Positions 19,301 through 28,286 of a DNA stretch of 64,000 nucleotides are shown in pieces (the stretch's first letter is position 1; each line of letters starts with the position of its first letter). A program made the translations under genes and the position numbers. Source of the DNA: Clostridium sp. KNHs205 (GTDB lineage: Bacteria > Bacillota > Clostridia > Lachnospirales > Lachnospiraceae); NCBI RefSeq assembly GCF_000702945.1, contig NZ_JNLE01000005.1, forward strand, positions 744,001 through 808,000, written 5' to 3'. Below the pieces are notes generated by a model. That model was not told the DNA's origin, did not search any database, and saw only the letters and a list, made by a program, of their open reading frames with translations.

Positions 19301-20308
19301 CTATCGGTATTCCATGATTAATTTCCCCTTACCCTCCTTATATTCAAAAGTTCCCATGCTCCCATTAATCACCGTAAAGCTTGGAGCTTTATGTCCAATA
19401 TCAGCCTCCAGGATAACAGGAATATCCTTTAACACGGAAGTCACAGCTTCTTCATAGGTTATTCCATAATTCTCTTCATAGAAAGCGGGTCTTCCGAAGA
19501 TAAAACCTTTGGCATACTTAAACCAGCCAGCCTCTTTTAACTGCCACAAGCCACGCATCAGGCTGTCACTGTTAAGGGCAAAGCTTTCCAGATACCAGAG
19601 GATTCCCTCCTCCTTATACTTTTCCACAAAAGCAGCAGTCTGGTCAAAACGGGTGCCGCACAGATTCAGGAGTACATCCAGACAGCCGCCTAACAGACGG
19701 CCGGTCAAAGGTACTCCTTCTTCTCCCGACACTTGTTTTAAAGCAACAGGTTTTGTCAGGACATAACCTTCCAGACCAGTGGGCTGATCATAGAAACCGT
19801 CTTCATACAGCTCATAGCTGTTCTGTACAATTCTCTCACCAGTTATAATCTTTATGTTATCCCTAAGGCTTTTATGCCAGTCTTTCATACCAAAATCATT
19901 GAAATTACCGCCATACACAGCAGCAATATCGCAAAGGGTTGTTATGGTAAAGGTAAGTCCGGTATTATCAGAATACCCCTGATACCATACAGGGTGTTTG
20001 CTGATACTGTCAAAGTCAAAGAAGGACAGCATTTCCATAAGAAAATCTCCGCCTTTGGCCCCGATGATCCATTTTACATCCTTTTTCTGTATAAATGCCT
20101 CCAGTTCTTCTGCTCTGGCTTTTCCATCACCACTTCTGCCCTTTATGCTGCTACGTATAAGAGCTCCCTCAAGAACCTGAAAGCCCATGTCTTTCAGGTT
20201 CCTGATTCCGTTATTCAACCGGTTGAAATCTGTTTCCTTACGGTTGCCGTCGGAGGGAGCTGTTATTGCTATATAATCATTTTGTTTTAAGAATTCCGGG
20301 TAAATCAT
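19301..20308 (-). CDS. LD-carboxypeptidase (peptidase family S66)
   Basis: The 335-residue protein has S66 length. Visible family elements: N-terminal YIAITAPSDGNRKE, a Ser nucleophile in WYQGYSDNTGLTF, Glu in LWYLESFAL, and His in DIGHKAPSFTVINGS near the C-terminus, which together make the Ser-Glu-His triad. These enzymes trim the terminal D-Ala from murein tetrapeptides (LdcA) or cleave related peptide conjugates (MccF-like). No signal peptide is seen, so it is cytosolic. Its start overlaps the dapL stop (ATGA), tying it to DAP and peptidoglycan recycling. Confidence 0.9.
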   Translation of the reverse strand: MIYPEFLKQNDYIAITAPSDGNRKETDFNRLNNGIRNLKDMGFQVLEGALIRSSIKGRSGDGKARAEELEAFIQKKDVKWIIGAKGGDFLMEMLSFFDFDSISKHPVWYQGYSDNTGLTFTITTLCDIAAVYGGNFNDFGMKDWHKSLRDNIKIITGERIVQNSYELYEDGFYDQPTGLEGYVLTKPVALKQVSGEEGVPLTGRLLGGCLDVLLNLCGTRFDQTAAFVEKYKEEGILWYLESFALNSDSLMRGLWQLKEAGWFKYAKGFIFGRPAFYEENYGITYEEAVTSVLKDIPVILEADIGHKAPSFTVINGSMGTFEYKEGKGKLIMEYR

Positions 20309-21519
20309 AATTTCTTAATACGCTCTATGGCTTCTACGGTATTCTCATAGGTACCAAAAGCAGTCAGACGGAAGTATCCCTCACCGCTGGGTCCGAAGCC
20401 TGAACCGGGAGTACCAACAACATTGGCGGTATTCAGCAGATAATCAAAGAACTCCCAGGAGGTCACCTTATCAGGTGTCTTAAGCCAGATATAAGGCGCA
20501 TTTACACCACCGGACACACTGTAGCCGGCGCTTTCAAGGCCTTCCTTGATAACCTTTGCATTGTTCATGTAATAAGCTATCTGTTCCTTGGTTTGTTTCT
20601 TTCCTTCTGCGCTGTATACTGCAGCACCGGCAGCCTGAATAATATAGGGTGCTCCGTTGAATTTGGTTCCGTGACGTCTTGCCCACAAGCTGTTAAGCAT
20701 AACCTCGCCTGCCTTTAACTCCTTGGGAATTACGGTAAAGCCAAGTCTGGTTCCGGTAAAGCCGGCATTTTTGGAGAAGCTTCTAAGCTCAATGGCACAG
20801 GTCTTTGCTCCTTCACACTCATAGATCGTATGAGGTACATCCTCCTCTGAAATATAGGCTTCATAAGCAGCATCATAGATGATTACAGCACCGATACGAT
20901 TGGCATAATCTACCCAGTCCTGTAGTACGGACTTACTTACAGTAGAGCCTGTAGGATTGTTCGGATAACACAGATAGATAATATCAGGATCTTCTTTCGG
21001 GAATTCAGGTACGAAGTTATTCTCACTGGTGCAGGGCATATAGATAACATTGGTCCATCTGCCTGTATCTGCAAGATAATCTCCTGTTCTGCCAGCCATT
21101 ACATTGGAATCTACATATACCGGATATACGGGATCGCATACGGCAATTTTATTATCCTGGGAAAAGATCTCCTGAATATTGGCGGAATCGCTTTTCGCTC
21201 CGTCACTTACAAAAATTTCATCCAGGGCGATTGTCACACCTCTTGATTTATAGTCATTTTCCGCTATAAGACCACGAAGGAAATCATATCCAAGATCCGG
21301 TGCATACCCCTTAAAGCTTTCTTTGCTTCCCATTTCATCTGTAGCCTTATGGAGGGCATCGATTACGGCCGGTGCCAGCGGAAGAGTTACATCACCAATA
21401 CCTAAACGGATTATTTTCTTATCCGGATTGGCATCACCGAAGGCTTTCACTTTCTTTGCAATATCGGAAAATAAATAGCTTCCCGGCAGTTTTAAATAAT
21501 TATCATTAATTTTAAACAT
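20305..21519 (-). CDS. dapL: LL-diaminopimelate aminotransferase
   Basis: The 404-residue PLP enzyme has the DapL N-terminus (INDNYLKLPGSYLFSDIAKKV) and GDVTLPLAP. The PLP Lys lies in ELRSFSKNAGFTGTRLGFTVIP, with CYPNNPTGS upstream and YDAAYEAYI for PLP contacts. It converts tetrahydrodipicolinate and glutamate to LL-DAP in one step, bypassing DapCDE, a pathway found in some clostridia, plants and chlamydiae. It shares an operon with the S66 peptidase. dapF lies upstream on the same strand, 423 bp away. Confidence 0.96.
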   Translation of the reverse strand: MFKINDNYLKLPGSYLFSDIAKKVKAFGDANPDKKIIRLGIGDVTLPLAPAVIDALHKATDEMGSKESFKGYAPDLGYDFLRGLIAENDYKSRGVTIALDEIFVSDGAKSDSANIQEIFSQDNKIAVCDPVYPVYVDSNVMAGRTGDYLADTGRWTNVIYMPCTSENNFVPEFPKEDPDIIYLCYPNNPTGSTVSKSVLQDWVDYANRIGAVIIYDAAYEAYISEEDVPHTIYECEGAKTCAIELRSFSKNAGFTGTRLGFTVIPKELKAGEVMLNSLWARRHGTKFNGAPYIIQAAGAAVYSAEGKKQTKEQIAYYMNNAKVIKEGLESAGYSVSGGVNAPYIWLKTPDKVTSWEFFDYLLNTANVVGTPGSGFGPSGEGYFRLTAFGTYENTVEAIERIKKL

Positions 21520-21679
21520 CTTTATACCACCTGCGCGTTGCGACGCGCAATTAAATCAATAGTTGAATACGCATTTTTTATTCAACCTTGCTTTTTTATA
21601 TTAAATAAGCTGTTATACAGCCTTTCTTGCTACATACAATTGTTACAGAAATAATTATAGTTAACTTCTCATTACTTAA

Positions 21680-21854
21680 GGTGTGTCTGACAGCTGCTTG
21701 TGCCGGGCTGGAGGTACCACTTTGTGGGAGGCAATTTGCGAAACAGCAAGGCGTCATTTTGGGTGACATAGTGGTGTTACATTTCCAAAATTGCAACGCA
21801 ATATACCGCTAAGTGGGGCCTTCAGAACGGTACAAGGAGTTTTCAGACAAACCC
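21680..21854. repeat. Possible small MITE-like element
   Basis: GGTGTGTCTGA at the left and TCAGACAAACC at the right form imperfect terminal inverted repeats around 175 bp with no coding content. The same end motif (GGGTGTGTCTGATAACTC) occurs at 10138. No target duplication was identified. Confidence 0.3.
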
Positions 21855-21879
21855 AGTATGCCTCTGACAACCCTTTCAT

Positions 21880-21940
21880 AGCTTTCAAATTCTATAGCTT
21901 ACAAATTCCTTAGCTTACAAATTCTATAGCTTACAATTTA
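21880..21940. repeat. Short tandem repeat, ~3.5 units of 18 bp
   Basis: The unit AGCTTACAAATTCTAT (variant CCTT) is repeated in the spacer right after the dapF stop (dapF is on the minus strand). Confidence 0.75.
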
Positions 21941-21942
21941 GA

Positions 21943-22773
21943 TCAAAGCAGTTCACCGTCAAATACGGTAACAGCAGGGCCGGTCATAAATATTCTGTTC
22001 TTTTCTCTGTCATAACGAATAGTCAGTTCACCGCCCAGCAGCTTAACCTTTACCTCATCCTCTGTAAGTCCGTTAAGAATGCAGGCATAAACACTGGCAC
22101 AAGCTCCGGTACCGCAGGCCAGGGTCTCACCTGAACCTCTTTCCCATACTCTCATATCAATATTTTTTCTGTCAATTACGTGGATAAATTCTGTATTGGT
22201 TCTCTGGGGAAACCATTCATGATGCTCGAATAACGGGCCAATTTTCTCAATTTCAATCTTCTTTGTATCCTCGACAAATACAATAGCATGAGGATTTCCC
22301 ATGGATACACAGGTTATACGGTAATCTGTATCTCCTACGTGAATAGGTTTATCAATTACACTATCCTCCTGACTTTTTACAGGTACCAGTGAGGGCTCTG
22401 TAATCGGATTTCCCATATCAACAGTTACCTCTGTAACTTTACCGTCTATTGTCGTAAGTGACAGGTACTTGATACCGGCACCGGTCTCTATGGAAATCTC
22501 TTTTTCCTGGGTTAAGCCATAATCATACACATACTTTGCCACACAACGAATACCATTTCCGCACATACCGGAGGAAGAGCCGTCAGCATTATACATATCC
22601 ATCATAAAATCCGCTTTATCGGAAGCTTTAATGAGTATCAGACCATCAGAGCCGATACCGAAATGCCTGTCACTGACAGCAATGGCCAAGGCAGACGGAT
22701 CAGTTACTTTTTCTCTCAGGCAGTTCACATAGACATAATCATTTCCGCAACCATGCATTTTTGTAAATTTCAT
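21943..22773 (-). CDS. dapF: Diaminopimelate epimerase
   Basis: The 276-residue protein starts MKFTKMHGCGNDYVYVNC after a GGAGGTATTT ribosome site. The two catalytic cysteines are visible in GSSSGMCGNGIRCVAKY (about residue 75) and GSGETLACGTGACASVYA (about 220). It interconverts LL- and meso-DAP, supplying lysine and peptidoglycan, and so acts directly after DapL encoded next door. The upstream in-frame ATG (22791) lies before the ribosome site and is unlikely to be used. Confidence 0.97.
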   Translation of the reverse strand: MKFTKMHGCGNDYVYVNCLREKVTDPSALAIAVSDRHFGIGSDGLILIKASDKADFMMDMYNADGSSSGMCGNGIRCVAKYVYDYGLTQEKEISIETGAGIKYLSLTTIDGKVTEVTVDMGNPITEPSLVPVKSQEDSVIDKPIHVGDTDYRITCVSMGNPHAIVFVEDTKKIEIEKIGPLFEHHEWFPQRTNTEFIHVIDRKNIDMRVWERGSGETLACGTGACASVYACILNGLTEDEVKVKLLGGELTIRYDREKNRIFMTGPAVTVFDGELL

Positions 22774-22997
22774 AAATACCTCCGTTAACACTTATAATTT
22801 CATTCTACCCGCTGAAAGGCTCTTGTTTTTGAATATAACTTAAAACCTTCAGCATACAGATATGATGTTAACTACTATTTTAAATAACATTTCCTGACGA
22901 AAATACTTCAAAAATGCTATATGTATTGCATATAATGCTGTTACCTCACCCTGAATGGCTTGTCCCTCAGATTATAAAGGCTCAGATTATAAATGAA

Positions 22998-23052
22998 AAG
23001 GGGTTATGGTAATTAAGGATACACAAGCACTCCTATTTTACCATAGCCCCTA
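22998..23052 (-). terminator. Terminator of glnA-ANTAR operon
   Basis: GGGGCTATGGTA and TACCATAACCCC pair across a ~30-base loop on the minus strand and are followed by TTTTC. It begins directly at the ANTAR stop codon. Confidence 0.8.
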
Positions 23053-23054
23053 TC

Positions 23055-23597
23055 CTACATCAAGCTTAGAATCATTTCAGCCATTTCAACCATATTGGTA
23101 CCGCTGTCCATGCTGTTCTTTTGAATATATCTATGTGCTTCTTCTTCTGTCATATTGTTTCGTTCCATCAATACAAGCTTGGCTTTGTTAATGACTTCCT
23201 TCTCTGCATCTGTTCTGGGCTTCGGTTTATCCTTCTCTTTTTTCCTGCGTCTTGAATAATTATAAAACATCATTTGAAGGGTATTCACAAGGTCGGTCAT
23301 TTTAATTGGCATGCTAAGACAGACAATATTATTGTCTGTACATTCTTCCAATTTGTTGGGGGAGGCTATGAGAAGCATCTCAAAACCTTTGGGCAGATAT
23401 CCGTTTAACTGGCTGTAATGCATGTCAGAGAAGCGGTAACCACATATTACAATACCGTCATCCAACTCATTTGCTATGGTTACAACCTGCGCCCCGGTGG
23501 TGCAGGTTGCATTGACATCGTATCCATTTCGTACCAGTGCATTTTTTATGCTCACGGTATCTTCCATCTTAGGGAAAGCTATAATTATACTGGGCAC
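23055..23597 (-). CDS. ANTAR-domain RNA-binding response regulator
   Basis: The 180-residue protein has a receiver-like N-terminal half (about 1-110: SIIIAFPKMEDTVSIKNALVRNGYDV...IVICGYRFSDM) and a C-terminal ANTAR three-helix domain (about 125-180: EVINKAKLVLMERNNMTEEEAHRYIQKNSMD...EMAEMILSLM). The N-terminal half lacks an obvious phospho-acceptor Asp at the canonical strand end (ICGYRF), so it may be a pseudo-receiver. ANTAR proteins bind paired hairpins in leaders and prevent termination. The gene follows glnA by 35 bp, and the glnA leader contains a terminator-like hairpin, so autogenous control of glutamine synthetase is plausible. Confidence 0.9.
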   Translation of the reverse strand: MPSIIIAFPKMEDTVSIKNALVRNGYDVNATCTTGAQVVTIANELDDGIVICGYRFSDMHYSQLNGYLPKGFEMLLIASPNKLEECTDNNIVCLSMPIKMTDLVNTLQMMFYNYSRRRKKEKDKPKPRTDAEKEVINKAKLVLMERNNMTEEEAHRYIQKNSMDSGTNMVEMAEMILSLM

Positions 23598-23632
23598 ATT
23601 CGATCACCTCCACGCTTTTTATGCATAAATAT

Positions 23633-24964
23633 TTAAATGCGGTGTAAGTATTGATCAGTCTCCCACTTTGACACCTGTACAGCGTATTGGTTCCACTCGG
23701 AATATTTTGCTTCCAGATACTTCTTCGTCGTATGTTCTCCAAGAACTCCTTTTATCAGATCATCCTGTTCCAGAGCAGTTAAGGCTTCTTTTAAACTGGA
23801 GGGCAGGCTCTTAATATTTTTCTCAATTTTCTCTGCTTCGCTCATTTCAAAAATATTCTGATCCACACTGTCAGGAGGTGTCAGCTTATTCCTAATACCA
23901 TCAAGGCCTGCAGCCAGGCAGACAGCCAGTGCCAGATAAGGATTTGCCGCAGAATCAGGGCATCTGAGCTCTACTCTTGCATTGCTTCCTCTTGCTGCCG
24001 GTATACGGATTAGAGGACTTCTGTTGGTGGCACTCCAGGCAATGTATACAGGTGCTTCATAACCGGGGGTAAGTCTCTTATAGGAGTTTACCAAAGGATT
24101 CGTAATAGAAGCCATACCGGGCATATGCTGCATAATACCTGCTATAAACTGATATGCCTCTGTACTAAGACCAAGCTTGCCGTTGGGGTCATCAAAGAGA
24201 TTCCTGCCATCCTTCTCAATTGACATATTAATATGCATTCCTGAACCGTTTACACCAAATTTGGGCTTTGGCATAAAAGTAGCATGAAGTCCATGTCTTT
24301 TGGCTACGGTTCTAACCACCAGCTTAAAAGTCATGATATTATCTGCTGTCTTCATGGCATGATCGTATTTAAAATCAATTTCGTGCTGAGCCGGTGCAAC
24401 CTCATGATGTGAGGCTTCTATGGTAAATCCCATGTCTTCAAGGGTTAAGACCATCTCACGTCTTGCATTCTCACCATTATCCAAAGGTCCCACATCAAAA
24501 TAACCACCTTTTTCCATGGTATCAAGACTTGGTTCACCGTTATCCAGGGTGTTAAATAAGAAAAATTCACATTCAGGTCCTACCTGGAAGGTATATCCCA
24601 ATTCCTTCGCTTCTTCCACTACTTTCTTAAGAATATATCTGGGATCTCCTTCAAAGGGAGTACCATCCGGCCTGTAGACATCACATATAAATCTGGCTAC
24701 TTTTCCCTGCTGGGGTCGCCAGGGAAATATCTCAAAGGTATCAAGATCCGGGTACAGATACATATCAGATTCCTCAATACGTACAAATCCCTCAATGGAA
24801 GAGCCGTCAAACATGCACTTATTATCCAGCACTTTATCAAGCTGACTGGTAGTAACGGCCACATTCTTCAGATTACCGAAAATATCAGTGAACTGAAGCC
24901 TGATAAATTCCACGTCTTCCTCCTTTACCATCCTGATTATATCCTGCTTTGAAAAACGATTCAT
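23633..24964 (-). CDS. glnA: Glutamine synthetase, type I-alpha
   Basis: The 443-residue protein (B. subtilis GlnA is 444) starts MNRFSKQDIIRMVKEEDVEF with GGGAGAGGA before the ATG. Visible active-site segments: CMFDGSSIEGF, VGPECEFFLF, HHEVAPAQHEIDFKY, NGSGMHINMS, RIPAARGSNARVELRCPDSAANPYLA. It lacks the adenylylation-loop tyrosine region of GSI-beta, consistent with feedback rather than covalent control. It makes glutamine from glutamate and ammonium and pairs with gltBD. Translation upstream of 24964 is leader, not protein. Confidence 0.97.
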   Translation of the reverse strand: MNRFSKQDIIRMVKEEDVEFIRLQFTDIFGNLKNVAVTTSQLDKVLDNKCMFDGSSIEGFVRIEESDMYLYPDLDTFEIFPWRPQQGKVARFICDVYRPDGTPFEGDPRYILKKVVEEAKELGYTFQVGPECEFFLFNTLDNGEPSLDTMEKGGYFDVGPLDNGENARREMVLTLEDMGFTIEASHHEVAPAQHEIDFKYDHAMKTADNIMTFKLVVRTVAKRHGLHATFMPKPKFGVNGSGMHINMSIEKDGRNLFDDPNGKLGLSTEAYQFIAGIMQHMPGMASITNPLVNSYKRLTPGYEAPVYIAWSATNRSPLIRIPAARGSNARVELRCPDSAANPYLALAVCLAAGLDGIRNKLTPPDSVDQNIFEMSEAEKIEKNIKSLPSSLKEALTALEQDDLIKGVLGEHTTKKYLEAKYSEWNQYAVQVSKWETDQYLHRI

Positions 24965-25025
24965 ATAATCCTCTCCCTTTATATTATTAATTTCATAGTT
25001 ACCAGCTTCATTTGAGTGCTGCAAA

Positions 25026-25031
25026 ATTATA
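25026..25031 (-). promoter_or_regulatory. Second candidate glnA promoter (-10), downstream of attenuator
   Basis: An extended -10 (TTTGGTATAAT on the minus strand) lies between the leader terminator and glnA. The -35 is weak. It would give attenuator-independent basal transcription. Confidence 0.4.
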
Positions 25032-25049
25032 CCAAACAGTCTGTATATC

Positions 25050-25089
25050 GAAAAATAAGCGAAAATGTCCTTCCAAAGAACATCTTCGC
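25050..25089 (-). terminator. Leader attenuator upstream of glnA
   Basis: A 13-bp stem (GCGAAGATGTTCT with AGGACATTTTCGC, two G-U pairs) and a five-base loop are followed by TTATTTTT on the minus strand. It starts about 10-15 bases after the expected transcription start and 95 bases before the glnA start codon, so it should attenuate glnA-ANTAR. Confidence 0.75.
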
Positions 25090-25103
25090 CTTTTGCTTCT
25101 ATC

Positions 25104-25132
25104 ATGATATCAGTCCTAATATTATTTGTCAA
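25104..25132 (-). promoter_or_regulatory. glnA sigma-A promoter
   Basis: TTGACA (25132-25127) and TATCAT (25109-25104) are separated by exactly 17 bp on the minus strand. Confidence 0.8.
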
Positions 25133-25163
25133 TATAATAAAAATTATACTTTAACCTTAAGCT

Positions 25164-26195
25164 TTAGATTACCAGCTTGGTTATACAATAGTTTAAATAC
25201 CTGGACTCATTTTTAAGATCTAACACTTCTTTTGTATCTATGGTTCTTATTACCGGTCTTAGTATACAATCAGAATAATTTTTCAGGACAATTGCCTGTA
25301 TCCCATTATTCAACTCTACGCAGGAACCTATTGGATATATGGTAACGCATCTAATAAAGGCATCAATCACCATATTATCATAGAGAAGATTGCCATTTCC
25401 CATTAGGTATTCAACAGCTTCGGAAGGAGCAAAGGCATCTCTGTAAGCCCTGTCCGAGGTCATGGCATCGTAAGTGTCTGCTACTGCCAGTATCCGGGCA
25501 TAAAGAGTTATCTCATTTCCTTTTAAGCCTCTTGGATATCCTGAACCGTCATACCTCTCATGATGCTGCAACACACCTGCCCTGGTAACACTGGTAAGTT
25601 CCTGAGCGCTTAAAAGCATGGCATAACCATATTCCGGATGTTTCTTAAGAGCCTCGTATTCATCGTCTGTTAACTTTTCCTTCTTATCCAGAAGTTCTTG
25701 TGGAATTTGCTTCTTTCCGATGTCATGAAGTATCCCTGCTGTACCAAGGTAATTCAGATCCTCTGCAGGCAGATTCAGCTTAATGCCAACACTGACTGCC
25801 AGTATTGCTACATTGACACAGTGAAGATAAGTATACTCATGATGCCCCCATAAATGACGCATATTCAGTTCCACATCTTTATTGGAAATAACACTGCCAA
25901 CGATTTCTTTAATCATAGGAAGCATTTCTGTTATACTTCCATTGCTGTTAACAATTTCCTCCAGCCTGGTAGCAGCCCGGAGCTTAAGTCCTTCATCTAC
26001 GATGTCTTCTATAACGATTCCTTCTGAAATGTCATCTTCGATGTATAACCCTGTGTAACCAAGAGTCTTTAATCTGGCTAAAATACTTTCTGTTAACTCC
26101 AGGTTCTCTCTTAATAATATAATCCCTTGATTGCCATAAATCGGTTTAGCAAGAACATCACCGGGTGCAACTCTATCTATGGAAATAAATCTCAT
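25164..26195 (-). CDS. HD-GYP domain protein, probable cyclic-di-GMP phosphodiesterase
   Basis: The 343-residue protein has an N-terminal DUF3391-like region (about 1-100) and an HD-GYP domain (about 120-300). The metal-binding HD is in LGTAGILHDIGKKQIPQELLDK, further histidines occur in QHHERYDGSGYPRGLKGNEITLYARI, with the GYP triplet intact, and the block ends VADTYDAMTSDRAYR. There is no transmembrane segment and no receiver domain. Intact HD and GYP residues suggest active hydrolysis of c-di-GMP, fitting a motile species (motAB nearby). It lies upstream of glnA on the same strand; the glnA promoter sits in the 199-bp gap. Confidence 0.93.
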   Translation of the reverse strand: MRFISIDRVAPGDVLAKPIYGNQGIILLRENLELTESILARLKTLGYTGLYIEDDISEGIVIEDIVDEGLKLRAATRLEEIVNSNGSITEMLPMIKEIVGSVISNKDVELNMRHLWGHHEYTYLHCVNVAILAVSVGIKLNLPAEDLNYLGTAGILHDIGKKQIPQELLDKKEKLTDDEYEALKKHPEYGYAMLLSAQELTSVTRAGVLQHHERYDGSGYPRGLKGNEITLYARILAVADTYDAMTSDRAYRDAFAPSEAVEYLMGNGNLLYDNMVIDAFIRCVTIYPIGSCVELNNGIQAIVLKNYSDCILRPVIRTIDTKEVLDLKNESRYLNYCITKLVI

Positions 26196-26421
26196 ACTCC
26201 ATATCCTCCAATTACGTTACGTCCTGATAAGGTGAACTCAGTAGAATACAGCTCAGCTTATACTGCCTTGTAATATCCGTCCTGTTAAATCAGACTGTTA
26301 TAAAAAACCAACCATCAGTTTATAATTATAACATATTATGTCGAATATGAGTAGATTTTCTTTTTACCAGATATTTCTTAAAAGAGTTACCAAATATGAT
26401 CCAGAGTTCTTTAAAAATACT

Positions 26422-27216
26422 CTAGGATAACAACATCCTGTCGTTGCTGAATTCACTTCCGCTTACACTCTCAAACTTCTCCAGCAGATCTTTTACCTGA
26501 AGTTTTTTCTTTTCTTCTCCTGAGATATCAAAGATTATCCTGCCTTCATGCATCATGATCAAACGGTTTCCATACTGAATTGCATGCTTCATATTATGTG
26601 TGATCATAAAAGCTGTCAGTGCATTCTCTTTTATAATATTGTCCGTCAGTTCCAGTACTTTCTGGGCTGTTTTGGGGTCCAGGGCCGCTGTATGCTCATC
26701 CAGGAGCAGGAGCTTCGGATTCTTAAGTGTTGACATCAATAAGGTCAGTGCCTGTCTCTGACCGCCTGAAAGAAGACCGACCTTTGAGGTGAGCCTGCTT
26801 TCAAGTCCCAGATCCAGTTTCTTAAGCTGTTCTGCAAACAGCTCTTTTTCTGCTTTGGAGATCCCCCAGCCTAATCCTCTTTTCTTACCTCTGCGGTATG
26901 CAAGAGCAAGATTCTCCTCAATTTCCATATGCGCCGCTGTGCCCATCATTGGATCCTGAAAGACTCTTCCCAGATAGGCAGCTCTTTTATATTCAGGCAT
27001 CCTGGTTATATCAATGCCATCCAGTTTTATATTTCCGCTGTCCGAATAATATACACCTGCTATCATATTAAGCATAGTCGATTTGCCCGCACCATTACCG
27101 CCTATAACCGTAACAAAATCCGATTTCTCAAGTTCCAGATTGAGCCCCTTAAAGACATTCTTTTCATTAATGGTATAGGCATTAAAGGTTTTATATAACT
27201 CATTAATCTCAAGCAT
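26422..27216 (-). CDS. ABC transporter ATP-binding protein (TrpZ-like)
   Basis: The 264-residue ATPase shows Walker A GGNGAGKST (about residue 40), signature LLSGGQRQALTLL, Walker B PKLLLLDEHTAALD and the switch His in MITHNMKHAI. The EHTAALDP and LGRVFQDPMMGTA strings are characteristic of the family paired with ABC_sub_bind-type binding proteins. It abuts the permease stop/start (27216 shared), so the two are translationally coupled. It energises import of the ligand bound by the lipoprotein two genes upstream. Confidence 0.92.
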   Translation of the reverse strand: MLEINELYKTFNAYTINEKNVFKGLNLELEKSDFVTVIGGNGAGKSTMLNMIAGVYYSDSGNIKLDGIDITRMPEYKRAAYLGRVFQDPMMGTAAHMEIEENLALAYRRGKKRGLGWGISKAEKELFAEQLKKLDLGLESRLTSKVGLLSGGQRQALTLLMSTLKNPKLLLLDEHTAALDPKTAQKVLELTDNIIKENALTAFMITHNMKHAIQYGNRLIMMHEGRIIFDISGEEKKKLQVKDLLEKFESVSGSEFSNDRMLLS

Positions 27217-28142
27217 TATTCTGCCTCCTTTACTATCCTGACCTTTTCCTTCTTGAAAACAGGTATGGCCAAAGCTGCTGCAACCAGTACGGCAGTTAAT
27301 AACTTCTGATAATTGGTATTAAAACCGAGGAATAATACCGTTGCAATAATAATTCGGTAGATAACAGACCCTACAACAATGGAGATCAGTCTGACTGCAA
27401 AAGAGCGCACTTTCTTAAATACTACCTCTCCCACTACAATAGAAGCAAGTCCGATAACAATGGCACCTACACCCATTGATACATCCGCAAAGCCCTGGGT
27501 CTGTGCAACCAGTCCGCCAGAGAGGGCAATGAGTCCATTTCCTACCATAAGGCCAAGAATCTTCAATGCATCTGTATTAGCTCCCTGGGCCCGCACCATT
27601 GCTTCATTATTGCCGGTAGCACGAAGAGCACAGCCGGTTTCGGTTCCAAGAAACCAGTACAAAAAGATAATTACCAGTACTACAAAAATCAATCCCAGCC
27701 CCATAGTAATTAGTATCTGGAGCAGATTATAGCTGATGCCTGTTTTTTCTGAGAACAGCTCCAGCGCCATTGATAAGATTGTCTTCTTAGCCAGTAAAGG
27801 AGTATTTGCTTTTCCCATTATGCCAAGGTTGACAGAATACAGAGCTATCATGGTAAGAATTCCGGAAAGTATTGGGGGGATTCTTAATTTGGTATGTAAG
27901 AATCCCGTAATAGCACCTGCTGCCATACCTGCTGCAATTGATATCAGAAGACTTACTACCGGATGAAGCCCCAGACCAGCGATACAGACCGCGCTTACAC
28001 TGCCTCCCAATGCAAAGCTGCCTTCACTTGTCAGATCGGGAAAATCCAATATTCGAAATGACACGTATACACCTATAGCAAGGACCGCCCACGCAAGCCC
28101 CTGAGAGGTACCTCCAAGTACTGATAAAATATATGATTCCAT
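27216..28142 (-). CDS. ABC transporter permease (TrpY-like, BPD_transp_2 type)
   Basis: The 308-residue membrane protein has about eight to nine hydrophobic helices and no signal peptide. The sequence GTSQGLAWAVLAIGVYVSFRILDFPDLTSEGSFALGGSVSAV is typical of LivH/RbsC-type permeases linked to ABC_sub_bind proteins. It is co-transcribed with the ATPase. The homodimeric channel for an amino acid or similar small solute is inferred from family. Confidence 0.9.
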   Translation of the reverse strand: MESYILSVLGGTSQGLAWAVLAIGVYVSFRILDFPDLTSEGSFALGGSVSAVCIAGLGLHPVVSLLISIAAGMAAGAITGFLHTKLRIPPILSGILTMIALYSVNLGIMGKANTPLLAKKTILSMALELFSEKTGISYNLLQILITMGLGLIFVVLVIIFLYWFLGTETGCALRATGNNEAMVRAQGANTDALKILGLMVGNGLIALSGGLVAQTQGFADVSMGVGAIVIGLASIVVGEVVFKKVRSFAVRLISIVVGSVIYRIIIATVLFLGFNTNYQKLLTAVLVAAALAIPVFKKEKVRIVKEAE

Positions 28143-28286
28143 TTAATTTCTTAACCTTCCCTTCCTGCTGCTTTATACTTCTGAGAAATGAAAAGTCTGC
28201 CCCAGCGGCCTGCCATAGTAGCACCCCCGGGACAGCCTTTAGATTGTATGGACAATTACAGAAATAATCTGATAGTCAAACTTATG

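Noticed and set aside
24965..25132. N-terminal extension of glutamine synthetase
   Set aside because: It covers the leader hairpin and promoter; the ATG at 24964 has a good ribosome site and gives the family length.
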